Origin: Candidatus Nitrospira nitrificans
GTDB lineage: Bacteria; Nitrospirota; Nitrospiria; Nitrospirales; Nitrospiraceae
Reading direction: 5' to 3'
Assembly (NCBI RefSeq): GCF_001458775.1
Contig: NZ_CZPZ01000032.1
Span: 1 to 64,000 of the forward strand
DNA: 64,000 bases
Below are positions 9,801-17,805 of this stretch, piece after piece. Each line of letters starts with the position of its first letter. Within the stretch, counting starts at the first letter, position 1. The notes under the pieces are model-generated. The model saw only the letters and a program-made list of their open reading frames with translations. It searched no databases and had not been told where the DNA came from. The translations under genes were made by a program, and so were the position numbers.

Positions 9801-10539
9801 CGAACCGATACACGAGGCGGAGACCACGGCCGTCCAAGAAACTGCGCCCCGCTCCGATGCCGAGTTGAAAGAACAGTTGCAGAAGCTCCGTGACCGACTG
9901 GATCGAATGGGCCCCATCAATTTGGCGGCGATCAGCGAGCACCAAGCGCTGGAAGAACGCCATACGTTTTTGTCAGTCCAGGAGCAGGATTTGTCGAATT
10001 CGATCGCTTCACTGAAGGAAATTATTCAGCGGATTCACCAGACGACCAAAGAGATGTTTGCTGCCACGTACCAGGAGTTGCAGCAGAAGTTCACCGAGGT
10101 TTTCGGCCAATTCTTCCCTGGCGGGCGGGCCGAGCTGCAGTTGGTCGATGAGCCGCCGGCTGAAAACGGTGAATCTTCCGGCAGTCAAGAGCCGGGTATT
10201 GAAATCGTGGCGCAACCGCCTGGAAAACGGCTGAAGAGCATCACGATGCTGTCTGGCGGAGAAAAGACACTCACGGCGATGGCGCTGTTGTTTGCCAGCT
10301 TTCTGATCAGGCCGACACCGTTCTGTCTGTTGGACGAAATCGATGCCCCGCTGGACGAGGAAAACATCGGCCGGTTTACCGGAGTCTTGAAAGAGCTGGC
10401 GCAGAACGCGCAGTTTCTCGTCATCACGCACAATAAGCGGACGATGAGCATTGCTGATTCCCTCTTCGGCGTCACGATGGAAGAGCCGGGGGTGTCGAAA
10501 TTGGTGTCCGTCAGGCTCGGCGATTTGCAACCGGTATAG
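6859..10539 (+). CDS. smc: chromosome segregation protein SMC
   Basis: A 1226-residue SMC ATPase, the core of the bacterial condensin complex that compacts and separates chromosomes. The order of parts is classic: N-terminal ATPase half with Walker A (GPNGSGKS, residues 30-37), a long coiled coil, a hinge around residues 510-660 (GVRDAVAEWLVVPSGM through VTGGQVQGTPG), a second coiled coil, then the C-terminal half with signature LSGGEKTLTAMAL (about 1131) and Walker B FCLLDEIDAPLDEEN (about 1155). No scpA or scpB is adjacent. The start is ATG at 6859 with GGTGAG just before it. Confidence 0.96.
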   Translation: MHLKSMSMMGFKSFAEAKIEFPEGVTAIVGPNGSGKSNVVDAILWVLGEQSTKTLRSEKMEDVIFNGTELRKPLGMAEVSLVIGGLDPTMMRLDGGSGLPSELTEAQEMMITRRLYRNGESEYLINKIHCRLKDIRSLLLDTRAGSKGHTVIAQGQIDQILNASPQDRRELIEETAGIVRYKKQKAEALRKLESTQQNLLRVRDIVAEVKKQLNSLERQARQARTFQALQGEAREIEVILLTREFKVLRQTLQEADTDVLNLDQQESEKAADLARLTTELEQARLDAIATADSIGKIREELAGVEQRQAHALTAAEVERNRGLLFSQQQVQESAELEELVRSQEQLAAGLHAIESSLTSVEEEMAIRDRILGELDEELMRLLNQRAAAVAEEERGRKDVLQLAVLVANTEQGISQLAKRMDDLAGRGIRLSSERDELRSQRESAIERYEILRKEYGEADRLVTQLRTEQRTVQEEAAQATSVLQSLDPVILRRSEELAGVDSRLEALQGVVREEMGYGRQGAQQGPALKSCDGVRDAVAEWLVVPSGMERAVEAVLGERVRGWFVDEPSVGRRLIRFLQQESLGRGSFIPQRPRWEGGRTHDWWTSIAAQPGVVGLAVDLVQTDAARTAARDSLFDRVVIVRSLDQAMQLWEQHAWSAPDGPILVSLDGEVVDASGMVTGGQVQGTPGLLERRREVIDLETKRQVLVTELDQSKQQREMVSVQIQMLTQQDRRLGDALRDAEMQDLSLRKDAEKLQHVLNDLDHRLAAMETEIQDGVSEGQRLEQESHSLQTQLGQWLAEKNGQDTMLGRVRERLGLLDQNMRTHQEHVTEAKLTAESLRAKRQHEQLNRTRVTQQIQETEDRRRALGEHLNSLKGFIEQSQTEQARQEGLCQELGVIAGRVKGELVAAQEQQAQQLVASQTRESGLEELRRGISVLRDARMTVEVRRAEIRTHLGTVEGTLSGTYQLDPLTLIDDPRQLSEPIHEAETTAVQETAPRSDAELKEQLQKLRDRLDRMGPINLAAISEHQALEERHTFLSVQEQDLSNSIASLKEIIQRIHQTTKEMFAATYQELQQKFTEVFGQFFPGGRAELQLVDEPPAENGESSGSQEPGIEIVAQPPGKRLKSITMLSGGEKTLTAMALLFASFLIRPTPFCLLDEIDAPLDEENIGRFTGVLKELAQNAQFLVITHNKRTMSIADSLFGVTMEEPGVSKLVSVRLGDLQPV

Positions 10540-11033
10540 CTATCGGCCGTCCGGCGCCACGAGCTTCTGCGCAACGTAAGAATTTGGAGTTTTCACACCG
10601 TACGTCACTGTCCTGATTAGACTCGTTTCGGACGGGTTTACCGTCAGCCGTGGCTTGTCTCCAGGTGACGGACACAGCATTCTGCTTACCACCCGTTGCA
10701 TCTTTTGTCTCTGCAGGTGCCAATTCCCGTAGGTAATTGGCATTTTATTGTTCAAGAATGTCCAGGTCATATGCCGGGAAAGGCTCTAGTCATCCGAAAG
10801 AGCTACAGAGTTGTGGATCGTACTCCCATCACGTACTGAGACGTGGTTGCCCTTATTGAAGTAAGACGTAATTTGTCAACAGTTTATGGAGGTGATCACT
10901 CTTCTCCGCCAATAGTGGATGTGGGGTCAAAGAAAGTGGTTTTGTTATGAAATGGCGAATGACTCACGGTATCGTTGTTGCTCTAGCAAGAGTGTGAAAA
11001 CTGCTTCACAACCTGCATCAACGAGGAGGGATC
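10540..11033. other. intergenic region with a possible gene relic
   Basis: No intact gene is visible. On the minus strand between 10770 and 10550, two frames alternate in looking protein-like: residues ELAPAETKDATGGKQNA in one, then NPSETSLIRTVTYGVKTPNS in another, ending in TAG. That pattern suggests a small frameshifted relic, but I cannot name the family. The stretch 10771-11033 shows nothing recognisable. Confidence 0.3.
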
Positions 11034-11282
11034 ATGGCACTTTCGCAAATTCAGGATAGAGGGCTCCACCCACAGTCGGTCGCTCTTGCTCATGTGACCT
11101 TGGAAGCACTGCTCACGCCCAACTGCAAAGCGGAGGCGGAGCCATTGCGGGTGACGCAGTACGAGCGGAGGGACGAGTTGGAGCATGACCCTTTGAGGTC
11201 CGCAAGAGGTATTGTCAACGGACTACGTCTCTCAGTCACCTTGTGGAGCTTCGTTGCTCTCGTTGTCCTCTTGACGCGGTAA
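11034..11282 (+). CDS. small hypothetical protein with C-terminal membrane segment
   Basis: An 82-residue reading frame with a very good Shine-Dalgarno (GAGGAGGG, four bases before the ATG). The first 60 residues are soluble and charged; the last 20 (LRLSVTLWSFVALVVLLTR) form one hydrophobic helix that would anchor the protein in the membrane, with most of it cytoplasmic if the Arg-rich flank stays inside. I do not recognise the family. It stands alone between smc and the hopanoid genes, next to decayed sequence, so it could itself be a remnant. The ribosome-binding site and the intact hydrophobic tail favour a real gene. Confidence 0.5.
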   Translation: MALSQIQDRGLHPQSVALAHVTLEALLTPNCKAEAEPLRVTQYERRDELEHDPLRSARGIVNGLRLSVTLWSFVALVVLLTR

Positions 11283-12034
11283 TCTTTTCCCATCTTGTCC
11301 TCATTGCTTTCCTGTGCACACCTTTTTCTAACTCACACTCACGTGTCCTTGGTGAGGATATGTTGTGAATAGCAGCATAAGTCACCAATCGAACCAGCAT
11401 TCGTCATCCTAAGAAATCCCGAGCTGTCTCCGCCAGGGGAAAGGTGAACGGCGCCTCCGTCTCGCGTTCACTGGTGTGCGGCCCTAACTTTCTTTGCCCG
11501 GAGATTACTTACGCTGCAAGTCTCAACGAGAGTCGCGACCGGGCCGGTGACTGTGCCGGTTGGGGGGGTGCCTCGAATGGCATGAATTCCTGGATCGTTA
11601 CTCCTGCCTACAGCGAACCTCTGCGGTATTCAGCTTCCTACTCCCGGTGGGGGATACTTTCGCCTCTTGCCTTATGCCGATCCGGCACTGATCGCGGTGT
11701 CGATCAGTCACGCTTCGTGCAGGGTGCTGTCCACGTGCTATCTGTAGCTTTGACGAGAGAGGGGTGACGTCTCTCGCATGAAGTGGATGGTGGAGGAATG
11801 CCGCAACGTTCAGTTATGGATGCTGTGGAAGTGGTGTTCCCGATCGACGACACGAGCTAAAAACTATAGGTACATCAGGCACTTCTCAGGTCCCTCGCTT
11901 GACTCGTTTCCAATCGTCTGTTATAAGCCTCAGGTGTGTTCTCCGTGGGTATTGAAAAGGTTTACGAAGGGAGACCATTGCAAGATGCCGGTCTTTCACC
12001 CTCCTCAGCCCTGTCGATCAAGTCATAAAAATTC
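11283..12034. other. long gap containing a gene relic
   Basis: Apart from the polysaccharide-deacetylase-like relic at 11500-11747, I see no gene in this stretch. A GGAGGA-ATG at 11793-11801 opens a frame of only 19 codons. Promoters for the hopanoid genes probably lie in the last 200 bases, but no clear hexamer pair stands out. Confidence 0.4.
11500..11747 (+). pseudogene. relic resembling the C-terminal part of an XrtA-type polysaccharide deacetylase
   Basis: Reading the frame that starts at 11538 gives GPVTVPVGGVPRMA, a TGA at 11583-11585, then IPGSLLLPTANLCGIQLPT and PGGGYFRLLPYADP before a TAG at 11745. GGGYFRLLPY is a hallmark of the C-terminal DUF3473 region of polysaccharide deacetylases associated with exosortase systems. 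The N-terminal catalytic domain is not recognisable upstream and the frame is broken, so this is a fossil. The family call rests on one motif and its surroundings. Confidence 0.45.
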
Positions 12035-14218
12035 ATGAATATCATCAAGGCGTTGTTCAATCGCCTCTCCGACAGCCTACTCTCGACTGTGCACGGGCGA
12101 CTCGATCCTGCCGCGGAATTGACTCCTGTCGCGTCGCTTCGGTTGGTTTCTGACAAACCGGTTATTTTACCGTCATTGGATTCTTCAGCTACTCGCCGGC
12201 CCATCGGTCATGCCGTGAGTCAACCTGATGCGGTAGATGACGCGATCAGGCGGAGTCAGTCGTGGTTCTTCAACCGTCAGCATGCCGAAGGGTATTGGGT
12301 TGCCGAGCTGGAAGCGGACACCACGCTGACCTCCGAATACATCATGCTGCGTCGATTCCTTGATCGGATCGATCCTGATCGAGAGGCGAAGGCTGTCCGA
12401 TACCTCCAAACGACGCAACTACCCGATGGCGGATGGCCGATCTATTACGGCGGCCCGGCGGAGATCAGCGCATCGGTTAAGGCATACTTTGCGCTCAAAT
12501 TAAGCGGTGTGTCGGCGGACGAACCGTTTATGGTTCGGGCCAAAGAACGGATTCTGGCGATGGGCGGTGTCCTACAAGCCAACGTGTTTACAAAAATCAC
12601 GCTGGCCTTGTTCGATCAGTACGATTGGGAAGGTGTTCCCCACATGCCCGTCGAACTGATGTTGTTACCGAAGAAGTTCTACTTCAGCATCTATGCGATC
12701 TCGTATTGGTCTCGGGCCGTGCTGATTCCCTTGCTCATCGTCTTTGCCCACCGCCCGGTCTGTCGTATTCCACGTGAACAAGGTATCGATGAGTTGTATT
12801 CGACCCCGCGCCCGGAGGTTCGCTATTGGAAATACCCTCCGTTCAACAAGGATCAGGCCTGGTTCACTCCGCATAACTTCTTTGTGGCATTGGATGTGAT
12901 GCTGAAACTCTATGATCGGATGCCCATGCGGGTGTTACGGGAAAAGGCGTTGCACAAGGCCGCTTGCTGGATGGTGGATCACCTCAAAGGGTCCGGGGGG
13001 CTCGGTGCCATCTATCCGGCGATGGCCAACTCCATCATGGCGCTTAAATGCCTGGGATACGATGCCGATGACCCATTGGTGGTTAAGGCGCTTCGTGAGA
13101 TTGAGGCGCTGGAAGTTTGCGATTCCGCGATGATCGATAGTGAGGTCGTCCCGACTCTCCATCTCCAGCCCTGTTTTTCTCCCATTTGGGATACCGCGTT
13201 GCTCACGAATGCGCTGGTTGAAGCGGGAGTGCCGCAGGATCATCCGGCGCTCCAAAAGGCAGGCCGGTATCTGATGTCCCGGCAAACCAAGACAGTCGGC
13301 GACTGGATCATTTCCTCGCCGAACGCAGAACCGGGTGGATGGTACTTCCAGTTCGAGAATGAATCATATCCGGATGTTGACGATTCCGCAGTGGTCATCA
13401 TGGCGCTCTCCAAATTGAAGATCTCCGGCCAGGAGAACGAGCTGAACGAGTCTATTCGCCGCGGGATGCAATGGGTTTTGGCAATGCAGGGATCCGACGG
13501 TGGCTGGGGCGCATACGATAAAGACAACAATCGAGTCGTCTTCAACTATATCCCTTTTGCCGATCATAAAGCGCTCTTGGACCCCAGTACCTCTGATCTG
13601 GCCGGGCGTTGTCTGGAGATGCTCGGTGCATTGGGATATGACAAGACGCATCCAGCCGCCGGACCGGCCTTGGCGTTTCTGAAAAAAGAGCAGGAGAAAG
13701 ACGGCAGTTGGTACGGACGCTGGGGTGTGAATTATATTTACGGGACCTGGTCCGTCTTGGCAGGGCTCAGAGCCATCGGTGAGGATCTTTCAGCGCCGTA
13801 TATCCGTCGAGCGGTTGCCTGGTTGGAATCGAGACAGAATCCTGATGGCGGGTGGGGTGAGTCTTGTCTTTCCTATCGGGATGAGTGTGAGTTTCACGGG
13901 AAAGGGGACAGCACACCCTCACAAACCGCATGGGCGTTGATGGCGCTGATGTCAGCTGGTGCGATTGATTCCTTCAGTGTCGCGCGCGGGGTGCAGTTTC
14001 TCCTGCGTTGGCAGATGAAGGACGGATCGTGGGAGGAAATTAGCCATACCGGCACGGGATTTCCGCGTGTCTTTTATCTTCGCTATCATTGGTATTGCCA
14101 GTACTTCCCACTCTGGGCTCTGGCGATGTACCGTAACCTCCGTTCCCGCGGGAAGATACGGGCTGAGGAACTTCGCCATCATATTCAAGGACCTGACACA
14201 TATCGGTCCGAGCATTGA
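12035..14218 (+). CDS. shc: squalene-hopene cyclase
   Basis: A 727-residue membrane-associated cyclase that folds squalene into hopene/diplopterol, the core of bacterial hopanoids. The catalytic acid motif DVDD is at residues 447-450 (in YPDVDDSAVV). Several QW repeats are visible (DGGWPIYYGG, GGWYFQFENES, GSDGGWGAYDKDN, DGSWYGRWGVNYIYG, NPDGGWGESC, KDGSWEEISH). Length is at the upper end of the usual 630-720. The start at ATG 12035 lacks a clear Shine-Dalgarno; the first 70 residues are poorly conserved, so an internal start is possible. The stop overlaps the start of hpnG (TTGA), indicating a two-gene operon. Confidence 0.95.
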   Translation: MNIIKALFNRLSDSLLSTVHGRLDPAAELTPVASLRLVSDKPVILPSLDSSATRRPIGHAVSQPDAVDDAIRRSQSWFFNRQHAEGYWVAELEADTTLTSEYIMLRRFLDRIDPDREAKAVRYLQTTQLPDGGWPIYYGGPAEISASVKAYFALKLSGVSADEPFMVRAKERILAMGGVLQANVFTKITLALFDQYDWEGVPHMPVELMLLPKKFYFSIYAISYWSRAVLIPLLIVFAHRPVCRIPREQGIDELYSTPRPEVRYWKYPPFNKDQAWFTPHNFFVALDVMLKLYDRMPMRVLREKALHKAACWMVDHLKGSGGLGAIYPAMANSIMALKCLGYDADDPLVVKALREIEALEVCDSAMIDSEVVPTLHLQPCFSPIWDTALLTNALVEAGVPQDHPALQKAGRYLMSRQTKTVGDWIISSPNAEPGGWYFQFENESYPDVDDSAVVIMALSKLKISGQENELNESIRRGMQWVLAMQGSDGGWGAYDKDNNRVVFNYIPFADHKALLDPSTSDLAGRCLEMLGALGYDKTHPAAGPALAFLKKEQEKDGSWYGRWGVNYIYGTWSVLAGLRAIGEDLSAPYIRRAVAWLESRQNPDGGWGESCLSYRDECEFHGKGDSTPSQTAWALMALMSAGAIDSFSVARGVQFLLRWQMKDGSWEEISHTGTGFPRVFYLRYHWYCQYFPLWALAMYRNLRSRGKIRAEELRHHIQGPDTYRSEH

Positions 14219-15042
14219 CCCTCTCCGGCTCTCTTTCCACGCACTCAACTGGTGCTGCGCCAGCTAAGCGAATCGCCATTTTTGCAGCCACCCCATGGGA
14301 AATGAGGGCTGTTCAATCGGCGTTCTCTCCTGGGAGTGAACGCCGAATCTGTGGCCGCCAGGTTTTCGTGCGCACGATAGGTGACAGGGAGTATTGGCTG
14401 GCTCAAACCGGCGTCGGTCCTGATAAAGCGGGACAATGTGCCGCCCAGTTGCTCGACAACCAATCGTTCAACCTTGTGGTGTCGACGGGGTTTGCCTGTG
14501 CGCTTATTGCAGCGGATATCGGGGCGCTCTTGGTCGGTCGTGAGGTCGTGCGTCGAGGCAATCCCGGTGGCGAGCCGTCAGAAATTCTCGATATGCCGGG
14601 TGAGGAGCGAGATCTCGCGATGACGTTTGTCGAGACCCTGGTGCCGTTCGAGCGCATCGGGCGATTTATCTCGACCGATCATGTGATCGGCAGTGCCCAA
14701 GAAAAACGAAAGCTTGCGCAAAGCATTCAGGCCATCGGCCTCGATATGGAAAGTGCAACGTTGGCTGCTCACGCGCAACGCGCACAGGTTCCCTTTGTGA
14801 TCATCCGATCCGTTTCGGATCTCCAGGACGAAGATCTTCCGCTTGACTTCAATCTTTTTCTCAGGCCCACTGGGTGGATCAAAGGTATGGGCACCGTCTT
14901 GGCCGCCCCTTCATGCCTCTTGGGTCTTGGCCGGCTTCGTCGACAAAGTCTGATCGCAGCAGAGGCCTTGAGGGTCTTTTTCCGGACCTATGCGGCGGCC
15001 ATGGCGACCGAGCGACCGAAGAAAGAACTCTCGCCGACTTGA
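14215..15042 (+). CDS. hpnG: hopanoid-associated phosphorylase/nucleosidase HpnG
   Basis: A member of the nucleoside phosphorylase/MTA-SAH nucleosidase superfamily. HpnG removes adenine from adenosylhopane, the second step of bacteriohopanepolyol side-chain synthesis, acting after HpnH (also in this window at 24513). Family features: AIFAATPWEMRAV at the start of the fold, STGFACAL, and the nucleosidase active-site segment GLDMESATLAAHA followed by RSVSD. It overlaps shc by four bases and uses TTG as start, so it is translationally coupled. The extreme N-terminus (residues 1-17) is not conserved. mlaE follows after two bases, so the operon probably continues. Confidence 0.88.
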   Translation: MTLSGSLSTHSTGAAPAKRIAIFAATPWEMRAVQSAFSPGSERRICGRQVFVRTIGDREYWLAQTGVGPDKAGQCAAQLLDNQSFNLVVSTGFACALIAADIGALLVGREVVRRGNPGGEPSEILDMPGEERDLAMTFVETLVPFERIGRFISTDHVIGSAQEKRKLAQSIQAIGLDMESATLAAHAQRAQVPFVIIRSVSDLQDEDLPLDFNLFLRPTGWIKGMGTVLAAPSCLLGLGRLRRQSLIAAEALRVFFRTYAAAMATERPKKELSPT

Positions 15043-15044
15043 TC

Positions 15045-15812
15045 ATGAAGCTATTCGAGCTCGTGGGCCGTTGGGCCCTTACCTATGTGGCGGAAATGGG
15101 TCGGATGCTGATCTTTGTGGTCACGTCCTTCGCCTGGCTGGCGCGGCCGCCGCTGCGGGGCATCCAAATCATCAAGCAACTCCACTTCATCGGCTACAAG
15201 TCGACGTTCGTTGTCGTGCTGACGGCGGCCTTTACCGGCATGGTGCTGGCGCTGCAAGGCTACTATACGTTAAGAAAGTTTGGGTCGGAAGGACTGTTAG
15301 GTTCCGCGGTTGCGATCAGCATGATTCGCGAATTGGGGCCGGTGTTGGCTGCGCTCATGGTGACGGCCCGCGCCGGTTCCGCGATTACCGCGGAGATCGG
15401 CATTATGCGGATCACGGAACAGATCGACGCGCTCGACACGATGGCCATTAATCCGCTCCAGTATCTGATTACGCCGAAACTGGTCGCCGGGTTGATCGGA
15501 GTGCCGCTGTTGGTTGCAATCTTCGACGTGGTGGGAATCTACGGCGGCCATCTGGTCGGGGTGGAACTGCTTGGCGTCAACGCCGGCTCGTATTGGAACT
15601 CCATCGAGTCCGCGGTGGAATGGAAAGATGTCTACGGCGGCATTCTCAAATCGATTAGTTTTGGGCTGATCGTGAGCTGGATCTGTTGCTATAAAGGATT
15701 TTACACCAAGATGAGCGCTGAAGGGCTTGGCACCGCCACGACGGAGGCGGTCGTGTTGTCGTCGGTCTTGATTCTCATCTGGGACTATTTCCTGACATCG
15801 TTGTTGATGTAA
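15045..15812 (+). CDS. mlaE: Mla/MCE-type ABC transporter permease
   Basis: A 255-residue inner-membrane permease of the MlaE family, part of the system that moves phospholipids between the inner and outer membrane. Five or six hydrophobic segments are visible, and the family core is clear: GMVLALQGYYTLRKFGSEG, then MIRELGPVLAALMVTARAG and EIGIMRITEQIDALDTMA. The frame is open upstream to 14874 inside hpnG, but ATG 15045 matches the family start (MKLFELVGRWALTYV). Order with mlaF, mlaD and mlaC is the standard one. No mlaB (STAS) gene is present. Confidence 0.93.
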   Translation: MKLFELVGRWALTYVAEMGRMLIFVVTSFAWLARPPLRGIQIIKQLHFIGYKSTFVVVLTAAFTGMVLALQGYYTLRKFGSEGLLGSAVAISMIRELGPVLAALMVTARAGSAITAEIGIMRITEQIDALDTMAINPLQYLITPKLVAGLIGVPLLVAIFDVVGIYGGHLVGVELLGVNAGSYWNSIESAVEWKDVYGGILKSISFGLIVSWICCYKGFYTKMSAEGLGTATTEAVVLSSVLILIWDYFLTSLLM

Positions 15813-15814
15813 CC

Positions 15815-16627
15815 ATGCTGAAGCTCGTCGGCGTGACAAAGATGTTCGGAGGACAACCGGTGCTGCGAGGCATCGACCTTGTCGTGCCTGAAGGGAAGCT
15901 CACGACGATCATCGGCCGAAGCGGAGAAGGCAAGAGCGTGTTGCTCAAGCACATGATCGGCTTGCTCCAGCCTGACTCCGGGGAAGTGTGGGTCGACGGC
16001 GTCGAGATCTCGCGACTTCGCGGCCATGCCCTCAACGAAGTGCGCAAACGGTTCGCGATGTTGTTTCAAGGGGCGGCGCTGTTCGACTCGTTGACCGTTT
16101 TTGAAAACGTGGCGTTTCCCCTCAGAGAGCGACTGCGAATGAAGGGGCCGGATGTGACCAGCCGTGTCGATGAAAAGCTGGAACAAGTAGGGTTGGCCGG
16201 AATGGGTCACAAGTTTCCGGCGGAATTGAGCGGGGGCATGCGGAAGCGCGCCGGCCTGGCCCGCGCGTTGGTGATGCAACCGGAGATTATTCTTTTCGAC
16301 GAGCCGACGACGGGACTCGATCCGCTCATGGCCAAGTCGATTCATGATCTGATTACCAGCATGCAGCGGAAGTTCGGGTTTACCGCCGTGATGGTGAGCC
16401 ATGAGATTCCGGAGATATTCGGGATTTCGGATTATGTTGCGATGTTGAAGCGTGGGAGAATAGCCGTGATGGCGGAGCCGGAAGAATTTCAACGGACGAC
16501 CGATCCTGAAATCAGGGAATTCATTTCGGTCGGCGGCACGGTGTCGCTGACCAAAGCGGGTTCTTCGGACCAGCAGGATGCTGAAGTCTCAGACCATTCG
16601 CAAAAGCCCGCTAGAGGAGCGCCATGA
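15815..16627 (+). CDS. mlaF: Mla/MCE-type ABC transporter ATP-binding protein
   Basis: A 270-residue cytoplasmic ATPase that powers the MlaE permease. Walker A is GRSGEGKS (about residues 38-45), a variant typical of MlaF; the signature is LSGGMRKRAGLARAL and Walker B is IILFDEPTTGLDP. The switch His is in MVSHEI. It starts two bases after mlaE and its stop overlaps the start of mlaD by four bases (ATGA), so the three are co-translated. The C-terminal 30 residues are variable. Confidence 0.94.
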   Translation: MLKLVGVTKMFGGQPVLRGIDLVVPEGKLTTIIGRSGEGKSVLLKHMIGLLQPDSGEVWVDGVEISRLRGHALNEVRKRFAMLFQGAALFDSLTVFENVAFPLRERLRMKGPDVTSRVDEKLEQVGLAGMGHKFPAELSGGMRKRAGLARALVMQPEIILFDEPTTGLDPLMAKSIHDLITSMQRKFGFTAVMVSHEIPEIFGISDYVAMLKRGRIAVMAEPEEFQRTTDPEIREFISVGGTVSLTKAGSSDQQDAEVSDHSQKPARGAP

Positions 16628-17070
16628 TGGAGAAAAGCAAGTTGGAGCTGGTCGTCGGAGTGTTCGTGCTGGTCGGGATTGTCTGCTTAGGCTATCTGTC
16701 GATAAAACTCGGCAAATTAGAACTGATCGGGGGAGATGTCTACGAAGTGGATGCGCTGTTCAATTCAGCCACAGGGTTGAAAGCCGGAGCGGCTGTGGAG
16801 GTTGCCGGCGTGGAGGTGGGCCGAGTCAAGGGGATCAGTCTGAAAGAGGACCGGGCGATGGTGCGGTTGGCGGTGCAAAATGGGACGAAGCTCTACTCCG
16901 ATACCATTGCCTCGATCAAAACCAGGGGGATCATCGGCGAAAAATACCTTGCGCTTTCGCCGGGAGGAGGAGGAGATCCTTTGAAACCGGGTGATGCCAT
17001 TCGTGATACGGAATCAGGGCTCGACTTGGAGGAGTTAGTGAGTCAATACGTTCATGGTAAGGTCAACTAA
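16624..17070 (+). CDS. mlaD: MCE-domain substrate-binding protein MlaD
   Basis: A 148-residue protein with one N-terminal membrane helix (LVVGVFVLVGIVCLGYLSI) and a periplasmic MCE domain (YEVDALFNSATGLKAGAAVE). MlaD forms a hexameric ring on MlaE through which lipids pass. Family motifs AGVEVGRVKGISL and IKTRGIIGEKYLALSPGG are clear. It is a short MlaD without a long C-terminal tail. Two ATGs (16624 and 16627) are possible; the first overlaps the mlaF stop. Confidence 0.93.
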   Translation: MMEKSKLELVVGVFVLVGIVCLGYLSIKLGKLELIGGDVYEVDALFNSATGLKAGAAVEVAGVEVGRVKGISLKEDRAMVRLAVQNGTKLYSDTIASIKTRGIIGEKYLALSPGGGGDPLKPGDAIRDTESGLDLEELVSQYVHGKVN

Positions 17071-17150
17071 CCGGACTTGTTTGCGGACGTGGCGGGAAAG
17101 ACCAACCTAGATATACATTGATATATATTGGTGTCGGAGAGAGGGGTGCG

Positions 17151-17789
17151 ATGATAGCGATCAGGAATACTAGGGCTGAGCGGAGCGGCAGCTCCTGGTT
17201 CATGGTGCTCATGATGGTGCTTTGCCTCGGAGTGGTGGCGGTGCCGGGATACGCGGGGCCTCCGACGGACTCCATGAAGGCGACGATCGACGAAGTGCTC
17301 CGCCTCGTGCGGGAAAAGGAACTCAAGCAGCCGGAGAAGGCGGAGGAGCGGCGAAACCTGCTGGAAAAGGTGGTGGCGGCACGGTTTGACTATGCGGAGA
17401 TGTCCCGACGAGCGCTCGGGGCTCCCTGGAACCAGCTGACCCCTCAGCAAAAACAGGAATTTGTCGAGCTCTTTCAAACGTTGCTGACCAATTCGTATGC
17501 GGATAAGGTCGAAACCTATTCTGGCGAGGGCGTGCAGTATCTCAATGAGCTAACGGAGAAAGAGTACGCGGAAGTCAGGACCAAAGTGTTGTCAGGCAAG
17601 ACGGAGATTCCGCTTGATTATCGCTTGATCAACAAGGCAAATGATTGGCGAGTCTATGACGTGATCGTAGACGGCGTCAGTCTGGTGAACAACTACCGTG
17701 GGCAGTTTTCGAAGATTCTCCGCGCCTCTTCCTATTCGGATCTCGTCGATCAGCTCCGCAAAAAAACCGACAAGCTCAAGGCGCCATAA
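17151..17789 (+). CDS. mlaC: periplasmic lipid-binding protein MlaC
   Basis: A 212-residue exported protein, the shuttle that carries phospholipids across the periplasm between MlaD and the outer membrane. It has a signal peptide (hydrophobic WFMVLMMVLCLGVVAV, cleavage after GYAG) and the MlaC/Ttg2D fold, with FDYAEMSRRALGAPWNQL, QKQEFVELFQTLLTNSYA and the YDVIVDGVSLVNNYRGQF segment. The frame is open from 17118, but ATG 17151 is preferred because GAGAGGG lies close upstream and the signal peptide then has a normal basic N-region. An 80-base gap with AT-rich repeats separates it from mlaD. Confidence 0.92.
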   Translation: MIAIRNTRAERSGSSWFMVLMMVLCLGVVAVPGYAGPPTDSMKATIDEVLRLVREKELKQPEKAEERRNLLEKVVAARFDYAEMSRRALGAPWNQLTPQQKQEFVELFQTLLTNSYADKVETYSGEGVQYLNELTEKEYAEVRTKVLSGKTEIPLDYRLINKANDWRVYDVIVDGVSLVNNYRGQFSKILRASSYSDLVDQLRKKTDKLKAP

Positions 17790-17805
17790 CGTCGTTTGCG
17801 GAATC

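Noticed and set aside
11444-11767. 107-codon plus-strand frame
   Set aside because: Its translation is not protein-like; a different frame of the same bases carries the polysaccharide-deacetylase motif.
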